The notes under the pieces were generated by a model. The model was not told the DNA's origin. It worked only from the letters and a program-made list of their open reading frames with translations, and made no database searches. Both the position numbers and the translations under genes were made by a program. 46,842 nt of DNA. Origin: an uncultured Candidatus Melainabacteria bacterium. GTDB lineage: Bacteria; Cyanobacteriota; Vampirovibrionia; Gastranaerophilales; Gastranaerophilaceae. Shown here one piece after another: positions 34,247 through 43,339 of the stretch. The stretch lies in contig CAKUUC010000016.1 in the NCBI GenBank assembly GCA_934692625.1, forward strand, positions 1-46,842, given 5' to 3'. Each line of letters opens with the position of its first letter. Position 1 is the stretch's first letter.

Positions 34247-35442
34247 TATTTACCTGCCGCTTTTGATTGTTTTTTCTCATACTCTTTTTGCGAAATTGCA
34301 GTAACTTTTTGTCCTGCTGATTTAACCTGCTGAATACCTGATACAACAATACTGTCTGTATCTTTCAAGCCACTTTCAACAATCCAATTATTGTCAATTG
34401 CATCAGAAATTTTAATATCTCTTCTTTCAACAGTTAAAGTTTTATCGTTTTTGTTGTTAGATTTTTTCACAGCCCAAACATAATATCCGCTCATCGCATC
34501 ACCTTTTGTACAAGATTGAGGAACTGTTAAATAAGATATTTTCTTAGGCGCAACAATAGAAACCTTCATATAATCCCCAGGAACAAGCCAACCTTTTGTA
34601 TTGTCAAATACTGCTCTCATTTGAACAGAACCAGAATTTTGGTCAATTTGATTATCTACAAAATTTACTGTACCTGTTTTTGTATACCAAGTTCCGTTAT
34701 CAAACTGAACTTTTACTTTTGCATCTTTAAATTTATCACTTGCTCTCAACAATTTCACAAAATCATCACTTCTCAAACTAAATGAAACATAAACAGGATC
34801 ATAACTTGAAATATTAACTAGTGAACCGGAAGTTGCAGTAACATAATTACCTTCTGTAATTTTAACTTTACCGATACGTCCGTCAACCGGAGATTTTATT
34901 GTTGTATAACTCAAATTTACTCTTGCAAGTTCTAAACGTTGTCTTGCAGAATCTAATAATGCACTGTTTTGATTACGTGTTGCAAGGCTTTCATCTACAT
35001 AAGAATGACTAACCAAATCTTCTTTAATAAGCGCATTTGCTCTGTTTAATTCTTGTTGAGAATTTTTTAACAGTGCACTGTACTGATTAACAGTTGCTCG
35101 AGCATTGTTAACTTCAAGTTGATATTCTCTCGGGTCAATTTGGAAAATTGTTTGACCTTTATGTACGAAATCACCTTCATTAAAGTATTTTTTAAGCAAG
35201 AACCCTGAAACACGTGCAATTACATCAACTGAATACTTCGCTTCTACACGTCCGGTTGATTCTGCCGTAATATTTGCATCAATCACTTGCGGTTTGTCAA
35301 TAACAACCTCTTTTGGCATTGACATAAGCTTTGCACTAATCAATCCCATAATATTACCGGATACCTTGTGATAAATAATAGGCAACACAATTATTAGTAA
35401 TATAACAATTCCCCATTGTTTTCTTGTTAAATTTATTTTCAT
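34246..35442 (-). CDS. RND membrane fusion protein (AcrA type)
   Basis: This 398-residue periplasmic adaptor has an N-terminal membrane anchor (about 9-30), a lipoyl half-motif GFLLKKYFNEGDFVHKGQTIFQID (in pieces, about 75-98), a coiled-coil hairpin (about 100-170), the second lipoyl half TTIKSPVDGRIGKVKITEGNYV (in pieces) and the beta-barrel and membrane-proximal domains. No lipobox is seen, so it is probably anchored by its uncleaved helix rather than lipidated. GGGAGA precedes the ATG and a strong promoter lies at 35480-35509. It is the first gene of the efflux operon. Confidence 0.95.
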   Translation of the reverse strand: MKINLTRKQWGIVILLIIVLPIIYHKVSGNIMGLISAKLMSMPKEVVIDKPQVIDANITAESTGRVEAKYSVDVIARVSGFLLKKYFNEGDFVHKGQTIFQIDPREYQLEVNNARATVNQYSALLKNSQQELNRANALIKEDLVSHSYVDESLATRNQNSALLDSARQRLELARVNLSYTTIKSPVDGRIGKVKITEGNYVTATSGSLVNISSYDPVYVSFSLRSDDFVKLLRASDKFKDAKVKVQFDNGTWYTKTGTVNFVDNQIDQNSGSVQMRAVFDNTKGWLVPGDYMKVSIVAPKKISYLTVPQSCTKGDAMSGYYVWAVKKSNNKNDKTLTVERRDIKISDAIDNNWIVESGLKDTDSIVVSGIQQVKSAGQKVTAISQKEYEKKQSKAAGK

Positions 35443-35479
35443 ACTTTCTCCCGAATATTTTTTAAATACTTCCCTCTTA

Positions 35480-35509
35480 ATTATAATTAATATTAAAACT
35501 TTTTGTCAA
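35480..35509 (-). promoter_or_regulatory. Promoter of the efflux operon
   Basis: On the minus strand TTGACA (35509-35504) and TATAAT (35485-35480) are both perfect consensus hexamers separated by 18 bases. A transcript would begin near 35473 and carry a leader of about 30 bases. No operator or regulator gene is adjacent, so expression may be constitutive. Confidence 0.85.
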
Positions 35510-35513
35510 CAAA

Positions 35514-35542
35514 ACGGAATACCCGTATCATAGGCATTCCGT
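35514..35542 (-). terminator. Terminator after the large TPR gene
   Basis: ACGGAAT and ATTCCGT form a 7-bp stem, with further CC/GG pairing inside, and are followed on the minus strand by TTTGTT. It separates the TPR gene from the efflux promoter, which begins only 5 bases away. Confidence 0.6.
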
Positions 35543-35554
35543 ATCATTTGAAAC

Positions 35555-38500
35555 TCAATCTTCTTTATTTTCGTCGGAGTTGGCCTGAACTTTTTTCTTG
35601 CGAGAAAATAAGCGTTTGAAGAAGGATTGTTTTTTAGGTTTTTCAACTTTTTGCCTATCCTCATCAACTTTATTTTCATCTTCAACTTGTTCTTCATCTT
35701 GTTGAGAAGTTAAAACTTCTTCTTTTTGGGATTTTTCAATCTTTGGTTCGTTTTCACTTTCTACAACTTTGTCTTGAGGTTCTTCAACTTTGTTTTCTGT
35801 CACAACGTTTTCAACAACTTCAACCTTTTGTTTTTTCTCAGTTTTTGATTTTTTCTCTTTTTTAACGGACTTTTCTGCTTGATTAACACTTGCAATCTCT
35901 TGCGTATTTTCAATAAGTTGAGGTGCTTCCTCTGTTTTTAATTCATTAGTTGAAATTTCTTCTGAATCAAATGCTTTTGTTTCATCTTCAGACCTAGAAG
36001 TTTTATCGACAATTTCTTCAATCGGTTTTGAATCGTCTGAATTTGCCAAAACTTCCTCATCTTTTGAAACTTCATTTTGAAGAACTTTTTCAACTTTTTC
36101 TTGTTTATTTTTCTTTATATTCTTTTGCTTTTCAGGTTTTTGAACATAATCTTTTTGATTTTCTCCAACTGCAAGAATCAAATTATCTTCTGTTTTTTTA
36201 TTTTTTGTCTTTTTTGATTTAGTTTTTACCGCTTCAGGAATCGCTTGTTCATCTACAACTTCTGAAACTTTTTCCTCTACAACCTCATTAACTATATTTT
36301 CAGGTTCAGAAATTTCCTGAATATGTTCATCTTGTTGAAGATTTTGGACAACTTCTGGCATTTCCGCACCTCTAATTTCCGGCAATGCTTTTTGCGATTC
36401 CGAAATTTCAACAGATTCGGTATTTTCAGATTTTGCTTCAACTGTTTTTGGAATTTCAACATCTGCAACATCTATCAGTGTTGGTTCTGGAGTTGTTATT
36501 CTTTGCGCTACAGACTCAATATTATGCGTATCAGGCGTAATATTCACCGCAACAGTATCAGTTGAAGGAACATCTGTTATTTTATTTTCTTTTGATTCGC
36601 TATGAGAGTTTTTGCCCAATTCCTGCATTTGAGCAAGTTTTGCCATATTTTCATTAACTTGTCTTTCTGTACGTTCAAGGAAAGATTCTTTTTCTGTATC
36701 TAAGAAAATTACTTCTTCACCGGCATGAATTTCAGGAGTTTTCAAATTTTTCACATCAAATTCATCAAGATTAACATTTGCAAATTTCTCATTTACCGGA
36801 ACTTTCAAGGATTTAGAGGTTTTAGAAAAGTCTTCCACATAGTTTTTCTTTATTGCAGAAGGTTCATTTGCAACTTGTTCTATCTGTTGTTCTTCTGGTG
36901 ACACATTTTTCACAATCTTTACTTCTTGTTTTTCTGCCGCAACGGGTTCAGAAACCTCTTGGAGTCTGTTAGTTTCGGTAATTTCTGTCACTACAGGTTT
37001 TTCAGATTGTGCGATTGTTTCTTTTATCGAATTTAATTTTTCCTCAACTGTTTGCGGTTTTTCTTCAACAATAGAAGGTTGTTGAACATTCACAGTAATT
37101 TCATTATCCACATCTTTTGATGGTAAATTAATATTACTATCAGCCATCATTAATTCTCTAATTTTTTCATTATATGAATCATATTGAGGGGTAGAATTTT
37201 GCGTTTCAACAGGGTTAAAAATCAATGTATCTGCATCATAAACCACAATTGTAGGTTTATCAGACTGATTTTCAGATTTATCATTTTTCAAAGGTGAAAC
37301 TTCGGAATTTTCATTTTTCTCAATCTCTTTTTTATCAAGTTCTTTATTTTCAAGATTAGGAGAGATAATTTCTGTTTTATTCTCAGGTTCTATAACCTTT
37401 TTATCTTCAACATCGGTAGGCAAATCCACAACCACCGGTTTGCGAGGTTCTTTTGAGATATTTTCGCTAACATCTTTGGAACTTTGAATTTCGGCAACCT
37501 TTTCCTCTTTTTCGTCAACTTTTGATGAAATATCGTCACTCAAAACATCCTTTATTTCTTCAACCTTTTGTTCCGGTTCGTTTTTAACCGATTTTTCAAC
37601 TTGTGATACTTCAGATGTTTCATCAACTTTTTGCGAAACCTCTTCTGCCGGAATAGTTTTTTCAGACTCAACTATCACAGGCTTTTCATCAAGAACTTGT
37701 GATGGCACTGTTATTTCATCACTTTGCAAAATTTGCTCATCTTTTATCTGTGTCACAGTTGCAGAATTTTCAACAGCAAGTTTTGTTTCCTCGACTTTTG
37801 CAATTTCAGTATTAGGTAGAACTTTTCTTGCAACTTTGTAATCAGGATTCAAGTAAACGAAATCCAACCCTAAATCATCAAAAGTAGTTCTCAACAAATC
37901 GTATTGATTATCAATATCAAAAGAAGTCAATTTATAATTTGCGTGCTCAAAATCCTTACTTCTGGTATCGAGAAGAGCAATAATAGGATTTTTGTAAGCT
38001 TTTAACAAATCAGACTTTGCACCGAGCCCATTATCTCGAGAAATTTTACTTTGCAAATAATACAAATATGTTTCCAAAATCATTTCTTTTTGGGTAAATT
38101 TTTTAATATCCAAATTATAGATATCGTCCATATTGTGATGGATTTTTTCAATATCAGCAATTGCGGCTTCGTAATTTTTCAATTTGTAATAGGATAATGC
38201 CCTTAAATATAAAACTTGATTGTAATTTGACACACGACGGAACAATAGATTTGTTGATTCATCAATCGAACCTTTATAATCCTTGTTCAAATATTGTGCA
38301 ATAGCTTTGTAGTATTTACTGTTATAGTCATTACTTTTCAGATTAATAGCTTTTTTGAAATTAGAAATAGCATCATCATACTTATTTTCTAACATCTCAT
38401 TTAACCCGATATAGTAGTAATAAGTATTGCAATTCGGATTGTATTTTAACGCTTTTTGAAAATTTTCTACAGATTTTGCTGCTACTTTTGAATCAAAAGC

Positions 38501-39361
38501 TTTTTCCGCTTCACGATAGTATAACAAACCTAAACTTGCATAAGATTCAAAATCCTCCGCATTAAGCGCTATTGCACGATTGAATGCCGATACCGCTTCT
38601 TCATCTTGTTCCAAACCACTCATTACAACACCTGTCAAATAGTGCCCCAAGTAATAATTCGGATATTCAGAAGTAATTTTAGGTAAAGTATAAACCGCTT
38701 CTGAAAATTTACCTTTTTCGATATCATCAATAACCGCTGCGATATCAGCATCTACACCTTGCGGATTAAATATTTTTCTATACTTTTGCGGACAATTGAT
38801 TTTTGAAATTTCTTCTTTTTTCGGAGCAGGCAAATATTGATGAGAATTATATTCCATTGCTTTTTTATAAGACACTTCATACATATTGTCATTTACGGCT
38901 TTTTGTGCATACATCAACTCACCATAAATTTCGCCCAATTCAGGGTTTTGATACTGATCTTGTCTATCTGCTCCTAAAACTACGGCACTAATTACCTTTG
39001 TACCGGTTGCAAATTTATCATTGTCAGTTTTTATATCAACTGCTTTTTGGAAATCAGCAACCGCAAGTTCATATTTACGCAATGCGTAATAAGCCTCACC
39101 GCGTAATTTATAACCTTGATATCTTTTAGGTTTTGCATCTATATAAGCATTCAGATAAGGCAAAGCAGCATTGAAATCTTTATTTTTCATAAGTTCTGCT
39201 GCTTTATCAAGAGTATCTTTTTTAATTTTTATTTCTTCTTGATTAACTTCTTGATTGGCTTGTACATCATCTTGCGAATAAGCAGGCTCAAATGCCGTCA
39301 CCGTACATAAACTCAAAACCAAGCCCGTAAGTAATAACCCTATCTTACCTTTTCTTTCCAT
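35555..39361 (-). CDS. Large exported TPR protein with disordered acidic tail
   Basis: The 1268-residue protein has a signal peptide (residues 1-29, ending in AYS), an array of TPR units (about 45-420; e.g. YKLRGEAYYALRKYELAVADF and YYIGLNEMLENKYDDAISNF in pieces) and then some 800 residues of low-complexity Glu/Lys/Val/Ser sequence with few hydrophobics, probably disordered. It ends with a basic, aromatic patch KKQSFFKRLFSRKKK that could bind membrane or nucleic acid. GGGGT precedes the ATG. TPR arrays mediate protein-protein contacts; the tail may act as a long tether in the periplasm. No enzyme domain is present. Confidence 0.85.
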   Translation of the reverse strand: MERKGKIGLLLTGLVLSLCTVTAFEPAYSQDDVQANQEVNQEEIKIKKDTLDKAAELMKNKDFNAALPYLNAYIDAKPKRYQGYKLRGEAYYALRKYELAVADFQKAVDIKTDNDKFATGTKVISAVVLGADRQDQYQNPELGEIYGELMYAQKAVNDNMYEVSYKKAMEYNSHQYLPAPKKEEISKINCPQKYRKIFNPQGVDADIAAVIDDIEKGKFSEAVYTLPKITSEYPNYYLGHYLTGVVMSGLEQDEEAVSAFNRAIALNAEDFESYASLGLLYYREAEKAFDSKVAAKSVENFQKALKYNPNCNTYYYYIGLNEMLENKYDDAISNFKKAINLKSNDYNSKYYKAIAQYLNKDYKGSIDESTNLLFRRVSNYNQVLYLRALSYYKLKNYEAAIADIEKIHHNMDDIYNLDIKKFTQKEMILETYLYYLQSKISRDNGLGAKSDLLKAYKNPIIALLDTRSKDFEHANYKLTSFDIDNQYDLLRTTFDDLGLDFVYLNPDYKVARKVLPNTEIAKVEETKLAVENSATVTQIKDEQILQSDEITVPSQVLDEKPVIVESEKTIPAEEVSQKVDETSEVSQVEKSVKNEPEQKVEEIKDVLSDDISSKVDEKEEKVAEIQSSKDVSENISKEPRKPVVVDLPTDVEDKKVIEPENKTEIISPNLENKELDKKEIEKNENSEVSPLKNDKSENQSDKPTIVVYDADTLIFNPVETQNSTPQYDSYNEKIRELMMADSNINLPSKDVDNEITVNVQQPSIVEEKPQTVEEKLNSIKETIAQSEKPVVTEITETNRLQEVSEPVAAEKQEVKIVKNVSPEEQQIEQVANEPSAIKKNYVEDFSKTSKSLKVPVNEKFANVNLDEFDVKNLKTPEIHAGEEVIFLDTEKESFLERTERQVNENMAKLAQMQELGKNSHSESKENKITDVPSTDTVAVNITPDTHNIESVAQRITTPEPTLIDVADVEIPKTVEAKSENTESVEISESQKALPEIRGAEMPEVVQNLQQDEHIQEISEPENIVNEVVEEKVSEVVDEQAIPEAVKTKSKKTKNKKTEDNLILAVGENQKDYVQKPEKQKNIKKNKQEKVEKVLQNEVSKDEEVLANSDDSKPIEEIVDKTSRSEDETKAFDSEEISTNELKTEEAPQLIENTQEIASVNQAEKSVKKEKKSKTEKKQKVEVVENVVTENKVEEPQDKVVESENEPKIEKSQKEEVLTSQQDEEQVEDENKVDEDRQKVEKPKKQSFFKRLFSRKKKVQANSDENKED

Positions 39362-39468
39362 ATTTACCCCATATTAAGTATCTTATATCCTATAATGGTA
39401 TTATACATAGAAAATTTAATATTTTATAATATTTTCAACAAATATTTACTTTATCGTATAATTACTTT
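39362..39468. promoter_or_regulatory. Divergent promoter region between the TPR gene and tag
   Basis: For the TPR gene a minus-strand TATAAT occupies 39405-39400, giving a leader of about 30 bases with GGGGT. For tag a plus-strand TATAAT occupies 39457-39462, only 6 bases before the ATG at 39469. A weak TTCAAC at 39434-39439 is 17 bases upstream of it. Confidence 0.6.
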
Positions 39469-40014
39469 ATGAAAAGATGCGCATGGGTGAATGAAAATTC
39501 AGAAATTTACGTAAAATATCACGATACAGAATGGGGAGTACCCAAACACGATGACAGAGAATTGTTCGAACTTCTGATTTTGGAAGGTTTTCAAGCAGGT
39601 TTGTCATGGCTAACCATTCTTAAACGCAGAGAAGAGTTTAGAAAAGCATTTGATAATTTTGATGTAATAAAAGTCAGCAATTATGATAATGCAAAAATCG
39701 AAGAACTTTATCATAATGAAAAAATTATCAGAAACAAAAGTAAAATAGTTGCATCAATAAACAATGCAAAAATTTTCATTCAAATACAAAAAGAATTTGG
39801 AAGTTTTTCAAATTACATTTGGAATTTCACTAATAATAAAGTTATAAAAAAAGATTACGATATAATCCCCGTGACCACAGAACTTTCTGATACTGTTTCA
39901 AAAGATTTGAAAAAAAGAGGAATGAAATACGTCGGCAGTGTAATAATTTATTCTTATTTACAAGCTATCGGAATAGTTAACGACCACGACAAAGATTGCT
40001 TTTGCAGGGAATAG
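39469..40014 (+). CDS. tag: DNA-3-methyladenine glycosylase I
   Basis: Tag excises 3-methyladenine from alkylated DNA. The 181-residue protein has the zinc-binding residues Cys4, His18, His173 and Cys177 (RCAWV, KYHDTEW, NDHDKDCFC), the substrate-binding block EGFQAGLSWLTILKRRE (about 39-55) and the helix-hairpin region KKRGMKYVGSVIIYSYLQAIG. The length is normal. There is no ribosome binding site, and the TATAAT box is so close that the transcript is predicted to be leaderless. Confidence 0.96.
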   Translation: MKRCAWVNENSEIYVKYHDTEWGVPKHDDRELFELLILEGFQAGLSWLTILKRREEFRKAFDNFDVIKVSNYDNAKIEELYHNEKIIRNKSKIVASINNAKIFIQIQKEFGSFSNYIWNFTNNKVIKKDYDIIPVTTELSDTVSKDLKKRGMKYVGSVIIYSYLQAIGIVNDHDKDCFCRE

Positions 40015-40095
40015 AAATTAAGGAATTATTAATTTTTATTAATACTATGGAAAAAAATTTTTTGTTTTGTTTTAATATATTTTGGTTAGGGATTC

Positions 40096-40125
40096 ATGGC
40101 AATTACATGCCCGCAGGAAGAATAG
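40096..40125 (+). CDS. Possible 9-residue leader peptide
   Basis: TAGGG, spaced 4 bases from an ATG at 40096, opens a frame MAITCPQEE that stops at TAG 40123-40125, seven bases before the ATG of the next gene. It has the better ribosome binding site of the two and could couple translation into the downstream gene, or be a frameshifted remnant of an earlier N-terminus. Confidence 0.3.
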   Translation: MAITCPQEE

Positions 40126-40132
40126 CGAACAA

Positions 40133-40666
40133 ATGAATATTAAAAATATAGTAAAAAATTGTTGTGAAAGCATTGGAAAAAATAACAATCCTGCTTATGT
40201 CGTAGTCGCAATAGCGACGGCAAAAGGTATTTTCAGACCAATTTTTACAATGGCAGATAAAAAAGAATCGCCGGAAACTAAAAAATATGCTGCACTGAGA
40301 GAAGGTTTAACAGAAGTTATCGCAATTCCGACATACTTGTCTTGCAGTTATTTGGCAGGTAAAGGCGCTCATCTTTTTAAAGACCCTGAAAAAGCAAAAA
40401 TGGCAAAACATAACCTGAAATTTGCCGGAGTTTGTACCGCCGCACTACTTGTTATCCCTGGGCTATGTTCTATTGTCGTAAATCCGTTTACAGACAGAAT
40501 TTTCCACAAAAATGACAAGCCTAAAGATAAATCACAACAACATTTAGATGTAGTTTCGCAAACCGAAAATCAGCCGGTATTTAAAAATGCAACAAAAATT
40601 GACCAACACTATCCGATGGCTCCGGTAAGTATGACAAGTTTTCCAAATTCGGGAATGAAGGTGTAA
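40133..40666 (+). CDS. Membrane protein, first of a tandem paralogous pair
   Basis: The 177-residue protein is not a known family. It shares with its downstream neighbour the order RPxFxxADKK, TKKxxAxxE, a hydrophobic helix ending in YL, KGAxxLFKD and a second hydrophobic helix before a Pro-containing loop, with the same spacing. Two membrane segments are likely (about 64-82 and 105-125). The C-terminus is polar. The ATG at 40133 is chosen because the upstream extension starts at a TTG with no binding site. It ends one base before the next gene's start, so the pair is translated together. Confidence 0.65.
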   Translation: MNIKNIVKNCCESIGKNNNPAYVVVAIATAKGIFRPIFTMADKKESPETKKYAALREGLTEVIAIPTYLSCSYLAGKGAHLFKDPEKAKMAKHNLKFAGVCTAALLVIPGLCSIVVNPFTDRIFHKNDKPKDKSQQHLDVVSQTENQPVFKNATKIDQHYPMAPVSMTSFPNSGMKV

Positions 40667-40667
40667 T

Positions 40668-41270
40668 ATGATATCAGCAGTACAAAATTTAATGACAAAT
40701 CCAACGATTTATAATATGACCCAAAGCACTGTCACTCAGATTACAACTGAAACATGCCTGAAAGCAGTTGGTCGTCCTGCCTTTATCTTGGCTGACAAAA
40801 AAATAGACTCGCAAACTAAAAAATTCTCAGCGACAAAAGAATTTTTATATCAACTCACTTGTTTAGGGATTTATCTTTCTGTAATAATTCCGATTTGCAG
40901 AAAAACAGCCTTCAAGGGTGCTCAAAAATTATTTAAAGATGAAAAAGTTTTCCATGCGTTCAACACAACAAAAGAATTTTCAAATTTCTACAAGATGAAC
41001 GAAAATGAAAGACTTGCAAAACTTGCAGAATTAAATAAAAACAGAGCAGACGGCGACAAATTCACTAAAGAAAACATTAACACCGCACTAGCAAAAGGTT
41101 CAATTGAACTCGGCTCAATGTTTGGGTCAGTCACAGGCTTGGCATTACTTGCGCCAATCGTTTCTCACCCATTAATACACCCGATTATGAAAAAAATCGG
41201 AGTTTCAGAAAATAAAAAATCTGATGATAAAAAGACTCAAGAACCAGCCTTGCAATCTCCAAGCAAGTAA
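40668..41270 (+). CDS. Membrane protein, second of a tandem paralogous pair
   Basis: The 200-residue paralogue carries RPAFILADKK, TKKFSATKEF, YLSVIIPI and KGAQKLFKD at positions matching the upstream protein. It has an extra polar insert (about 90-145, NERLAKLAELNKNRADGDKF) between the two hydrophobic parts. The start is supported by GAAGGTG inside the upstream gene. No function can be assigned. Tandem duplication with an insert suggests a heteromeric membrane complex or divergence of roles. Confidence 0.7.
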   Translation: MISAVQNLMTNPTIYNMTQSTVTQITTETCLKAVGRPAFILADKKIDSQTKKFSATKEFLYQLTCLGIYLSVIIPICRKTAFKGAQKLFKDEKVFHAFNTTKEFSNFYKMNENERLAKLAELNKNRADGDKFTKENINTALAKGSIELGSMFGSVTGLALLAPIVSHPLIHPIMKKIGVSENKKSDDKKTQEPALQSPSK

Positions 41271-41328
41271 TTGACCTTTCGAATTCTCCACGATAAAATA
41301 ATAAAAATTACTTTAATGGAGAATTAAC

Positions 41329-41811
41329 ATGTTTGAAAGATTTAAAAGATACGGAGAAGAATTTAAAACCTTTGCAATGAGAGGCAACGTTATCGACATG
41401 GCTGTCGGTATAATTATTGGTGCTGCATTCGGTAAAATTGTTGATTCTCTTGTTAAAGATATAATAATGCCACCGCTTGGTTGGCTTTTGGGCAGGGTTG
41501 ATTTTTCAAAATTATACCTTGTTTTGCCTGATTATAACGGAAAATTTGTACACTACAAATCCCTAGATGCGGCACAAGCAGCAGGTGCTGTTACAATAAA
41601 CTACGGAATGTTCATCAATACGATTATAAGTTTCCTAATCGTTGCTTTTGCAGTATTTTTATTGATTAAAGGAATAAATAAATTGCAAAAATTGAACACA
41701 AAAACTTGCGAAGAAAAAGCCGTAACGACCAAAGAATGTCCGTATTGCTGCTCAACAATAGACATAAGAGCAACAAAATGCCCTAATTGTACAAGCGATT
41801 TGCAAAACTAA
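41329..41811 (+). CDS. mscL: Large-conductance mechanosensitive channel with zinc ribbon
   Basis: MscL opens under membrane tension to release solutes in hypo-osmotic shock. The 160-residue protein has TM1 with the glycine-rich pore RGNVIDMAVGIIIGAAFGKIV (in pieces, about 19-40), a periplasmic loop and TM2 (about 95-115). The C-terminal tail contains four cysteines in a zinc-ribbon spacing, Cys137, Cys140, Cys151 and Cys154 (CPYC and CPNC). A cysteine tail of this form is known in some MscL proteins of other bacteria and its role is not clear. GGAG precedes the ATG. The stop overlaps prfB's stop by 3 bases. Confidence 0.96.
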   Translation: MFERFKRYGEEFKTFAMRGNVIDMAVGIIIGAAFGKIVDSLVKDIIMPPLGWLLGRVDFSKLYLVLPDYNGKFVHYKSLDAAQAAGAVTINYGMFINTIISFLIVAFAVFLLIKGINKLQKLNTKTCEEKAVTTKECPYCCSTIDIRATKCPNCTSDLQN

Positions 41812-42894
41812 TTTTTCTGTCTTAAATAACTTTCGACAAAACCATCTAAATCCCCGTCCATCACAGCATCTACATTACCGACTTCGTAACCGGTTCTGTG
41901 GTCTTTAACCATTTTGTACGGGTGAAAAACATAAGAACGAATTTGTGAGCCAAAATTTATTTCAGAAGTTTCACCTTTAATATCTGCCATTTTTTGTTCA
42001 TATTCGGCTTCTTTTATTGCCAAAAGTTTTGACACTAAAATTTGCATTGCGTATTCTTTGTTTTGAAGTTGCGAACGTTCTTGTTGGCATTTTACAACAA
42101 TTCCTGACGGTTTATGCAAAATACGAACTGCAGTTTCTACCTTGTTTACGTTCTGTCCGCCCGCTCCACCTGAACGCATTGTGGTAATTTCCAAATCTTC
42201 CGGCGGAATTACAATAGTTTTTTCAAAATTTTCAATAATCGGTGAAACTTCCACGGAAGCAAAACTTGTTTGTCTTTTACCGTTTGCATTAAACGGCGAA
42301 ATTCTAACTAAACGATGAACTCCTTTTTCTGCTTTTGCATAGCCAAATGCATACTTTCCGGAAATTTTGATAGTAGCGGATTTTATTCCGGCTTCTTCAC
42401 CGTCCAACCTATCAAGGATTTCAGACTTCCAACCACGTTTTTCAACCCAGCGAAGATACATTCTTAATAGCATACTTGCCCAATCTTGTGCATCAGTTCC
42501 ACCTGCGCCTGAATTTATTGTCAAAATTGCATCAGCACTATCGTATTCACCTGATAACATTTGTTCTAACTCAAATTTTTCTAAGTCATTACTCATTTTG
42601 GATAATTGAACGAGCGAATCAGCAATCAAATCATTATCAGCCAACTCTATTGATGCACTACAATCATCAATAATGGATTGCCAAGTATCAAATTTAGAAA
42701 TTATATCTTTTTTCTCTTTAATTTCCTGTCCTAATTTTGAAACCTTTGTTGTATCAGACCAAATATCAGGATTTTGCATTTCTTGCTCTAAATTTGCAAC
42801 CTCTTTTGATAAACTATCAGGGTCAAAGACACTCCTTGAGTTTAGTTACACGAGGAATTATTTCATTTAATTTTTGCTTTAATTCGGTATCCAT
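41808..42894 (-). CDS. prfB: Peptide chain release factor 2, made by programmed +1 frameshift
   Basis: RF2 terminates translation at UGA and UAA. The gene starts at ATG 42894, runs 23 codons, reaches an in-frame TGA at 42825-42823, and continues in the +1 frame to 41808, giving about 361 residues, normal for RF2. The second frame has SPIIENF, the GGQ loop in MRSGGAGGQNVNK, and the region around RSPF-like HRLVRISPFNANGKRQTSFASVEVSP (in pieces). The anticodon-like SPF tripeptide is present (ISPFN). The frameshift site is CTT TGA C with AAGGAG upstream at the standard position. RF2 autoregulates through it: low RF2 favours the shift. Confidence 0.97.
42822..42840 (-). promoter_or_regulatory. prfB programmed +1 frameshift site
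   Basis: On the minus strand the sequence reads CTCAAGGAGTGTCTTTGAC. AAGGAG is a Shine-Dalgarno-like stimulator three bases before the slippery CTT, followed by TGA and C. This is the standard bacterial RF2 recoding layout, with AAGGAG in place of the usual AGGGGG. Confidence 0.95.
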
Positions 42895-42965
42895 AACAAA
42901 ATTGTATTATAAAAAAGCCAACGGTGCAAAGTCATAATTGTAATATAAAAATGCAAACCTTCTAC

Positions 42966-43292
42966 CTATCTTGCACTAAGGCTTTTCGTCAAATTATAGA
43001 CCAATTCTAACTTTTCGGGCTTGTCACAGATTTTTTCGATATTTTTGTTAATCATTTGCAACAACTCTGCACAATCTTTAAATTGATTGGTTGTAAACAG
43101 TTCTTCTGCCGTAATTTCAAAGGCATCAAGTATTTTATCAAGAGTTTCTGCTTTGACAAAATTTTCACCTGTTTCAATACTGCTCAACGCTTTTTGAGAT
43201 ATGTCAAGCAATTCGGAGAGTTTTTCTCGAGTGTAACCTCGTTCAACTCTCATTCTCTTTATCTTTTTGCCGAGTTCTTTTTTTATGCCCAT
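42966..43292 (-). CDS. XRE-family transcriptional regulator
   Basis: The 108-residue protein has an N-terminal lambda-repressor-like helix-turn-helix, GKKIKRMRVERGYTREKLSELLDISQKALSSIETGE (in pieces, about 8-43), then a short linker and a C-terminal helical region with paired Lys/Glu heptads for dimerisation. No ligand or peptidase domain is present. It is transcribed from a promoter whose spacer contains two direct repeats that could be its own binding site. Its divergent neighbour is the protein at 43509, so it may control both. Confidence 0.9.
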   Translation of the reverse strand: MGIKKELGKKIKRMRVERGYTREKLSELLDISQKALSSIETGENFVKAETLDKILDAFEITAEELFTTNQFKDCAELLQMINKNIEKICDKPEKLELVYNLTKSLSAR

Positions 43293-43339
43293 AATTACAA
43301 TTTTAAACTCTTTATTGTTTATTTTTACTGTCCATAAGT

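Noticed and set aside
42823..42825. In-frame TGA in prfB as sign of a pseudogene
   Set aside because: It sits in the standard RF2 recoding site with an SD-like stimulator, and the downstream frame is intact.
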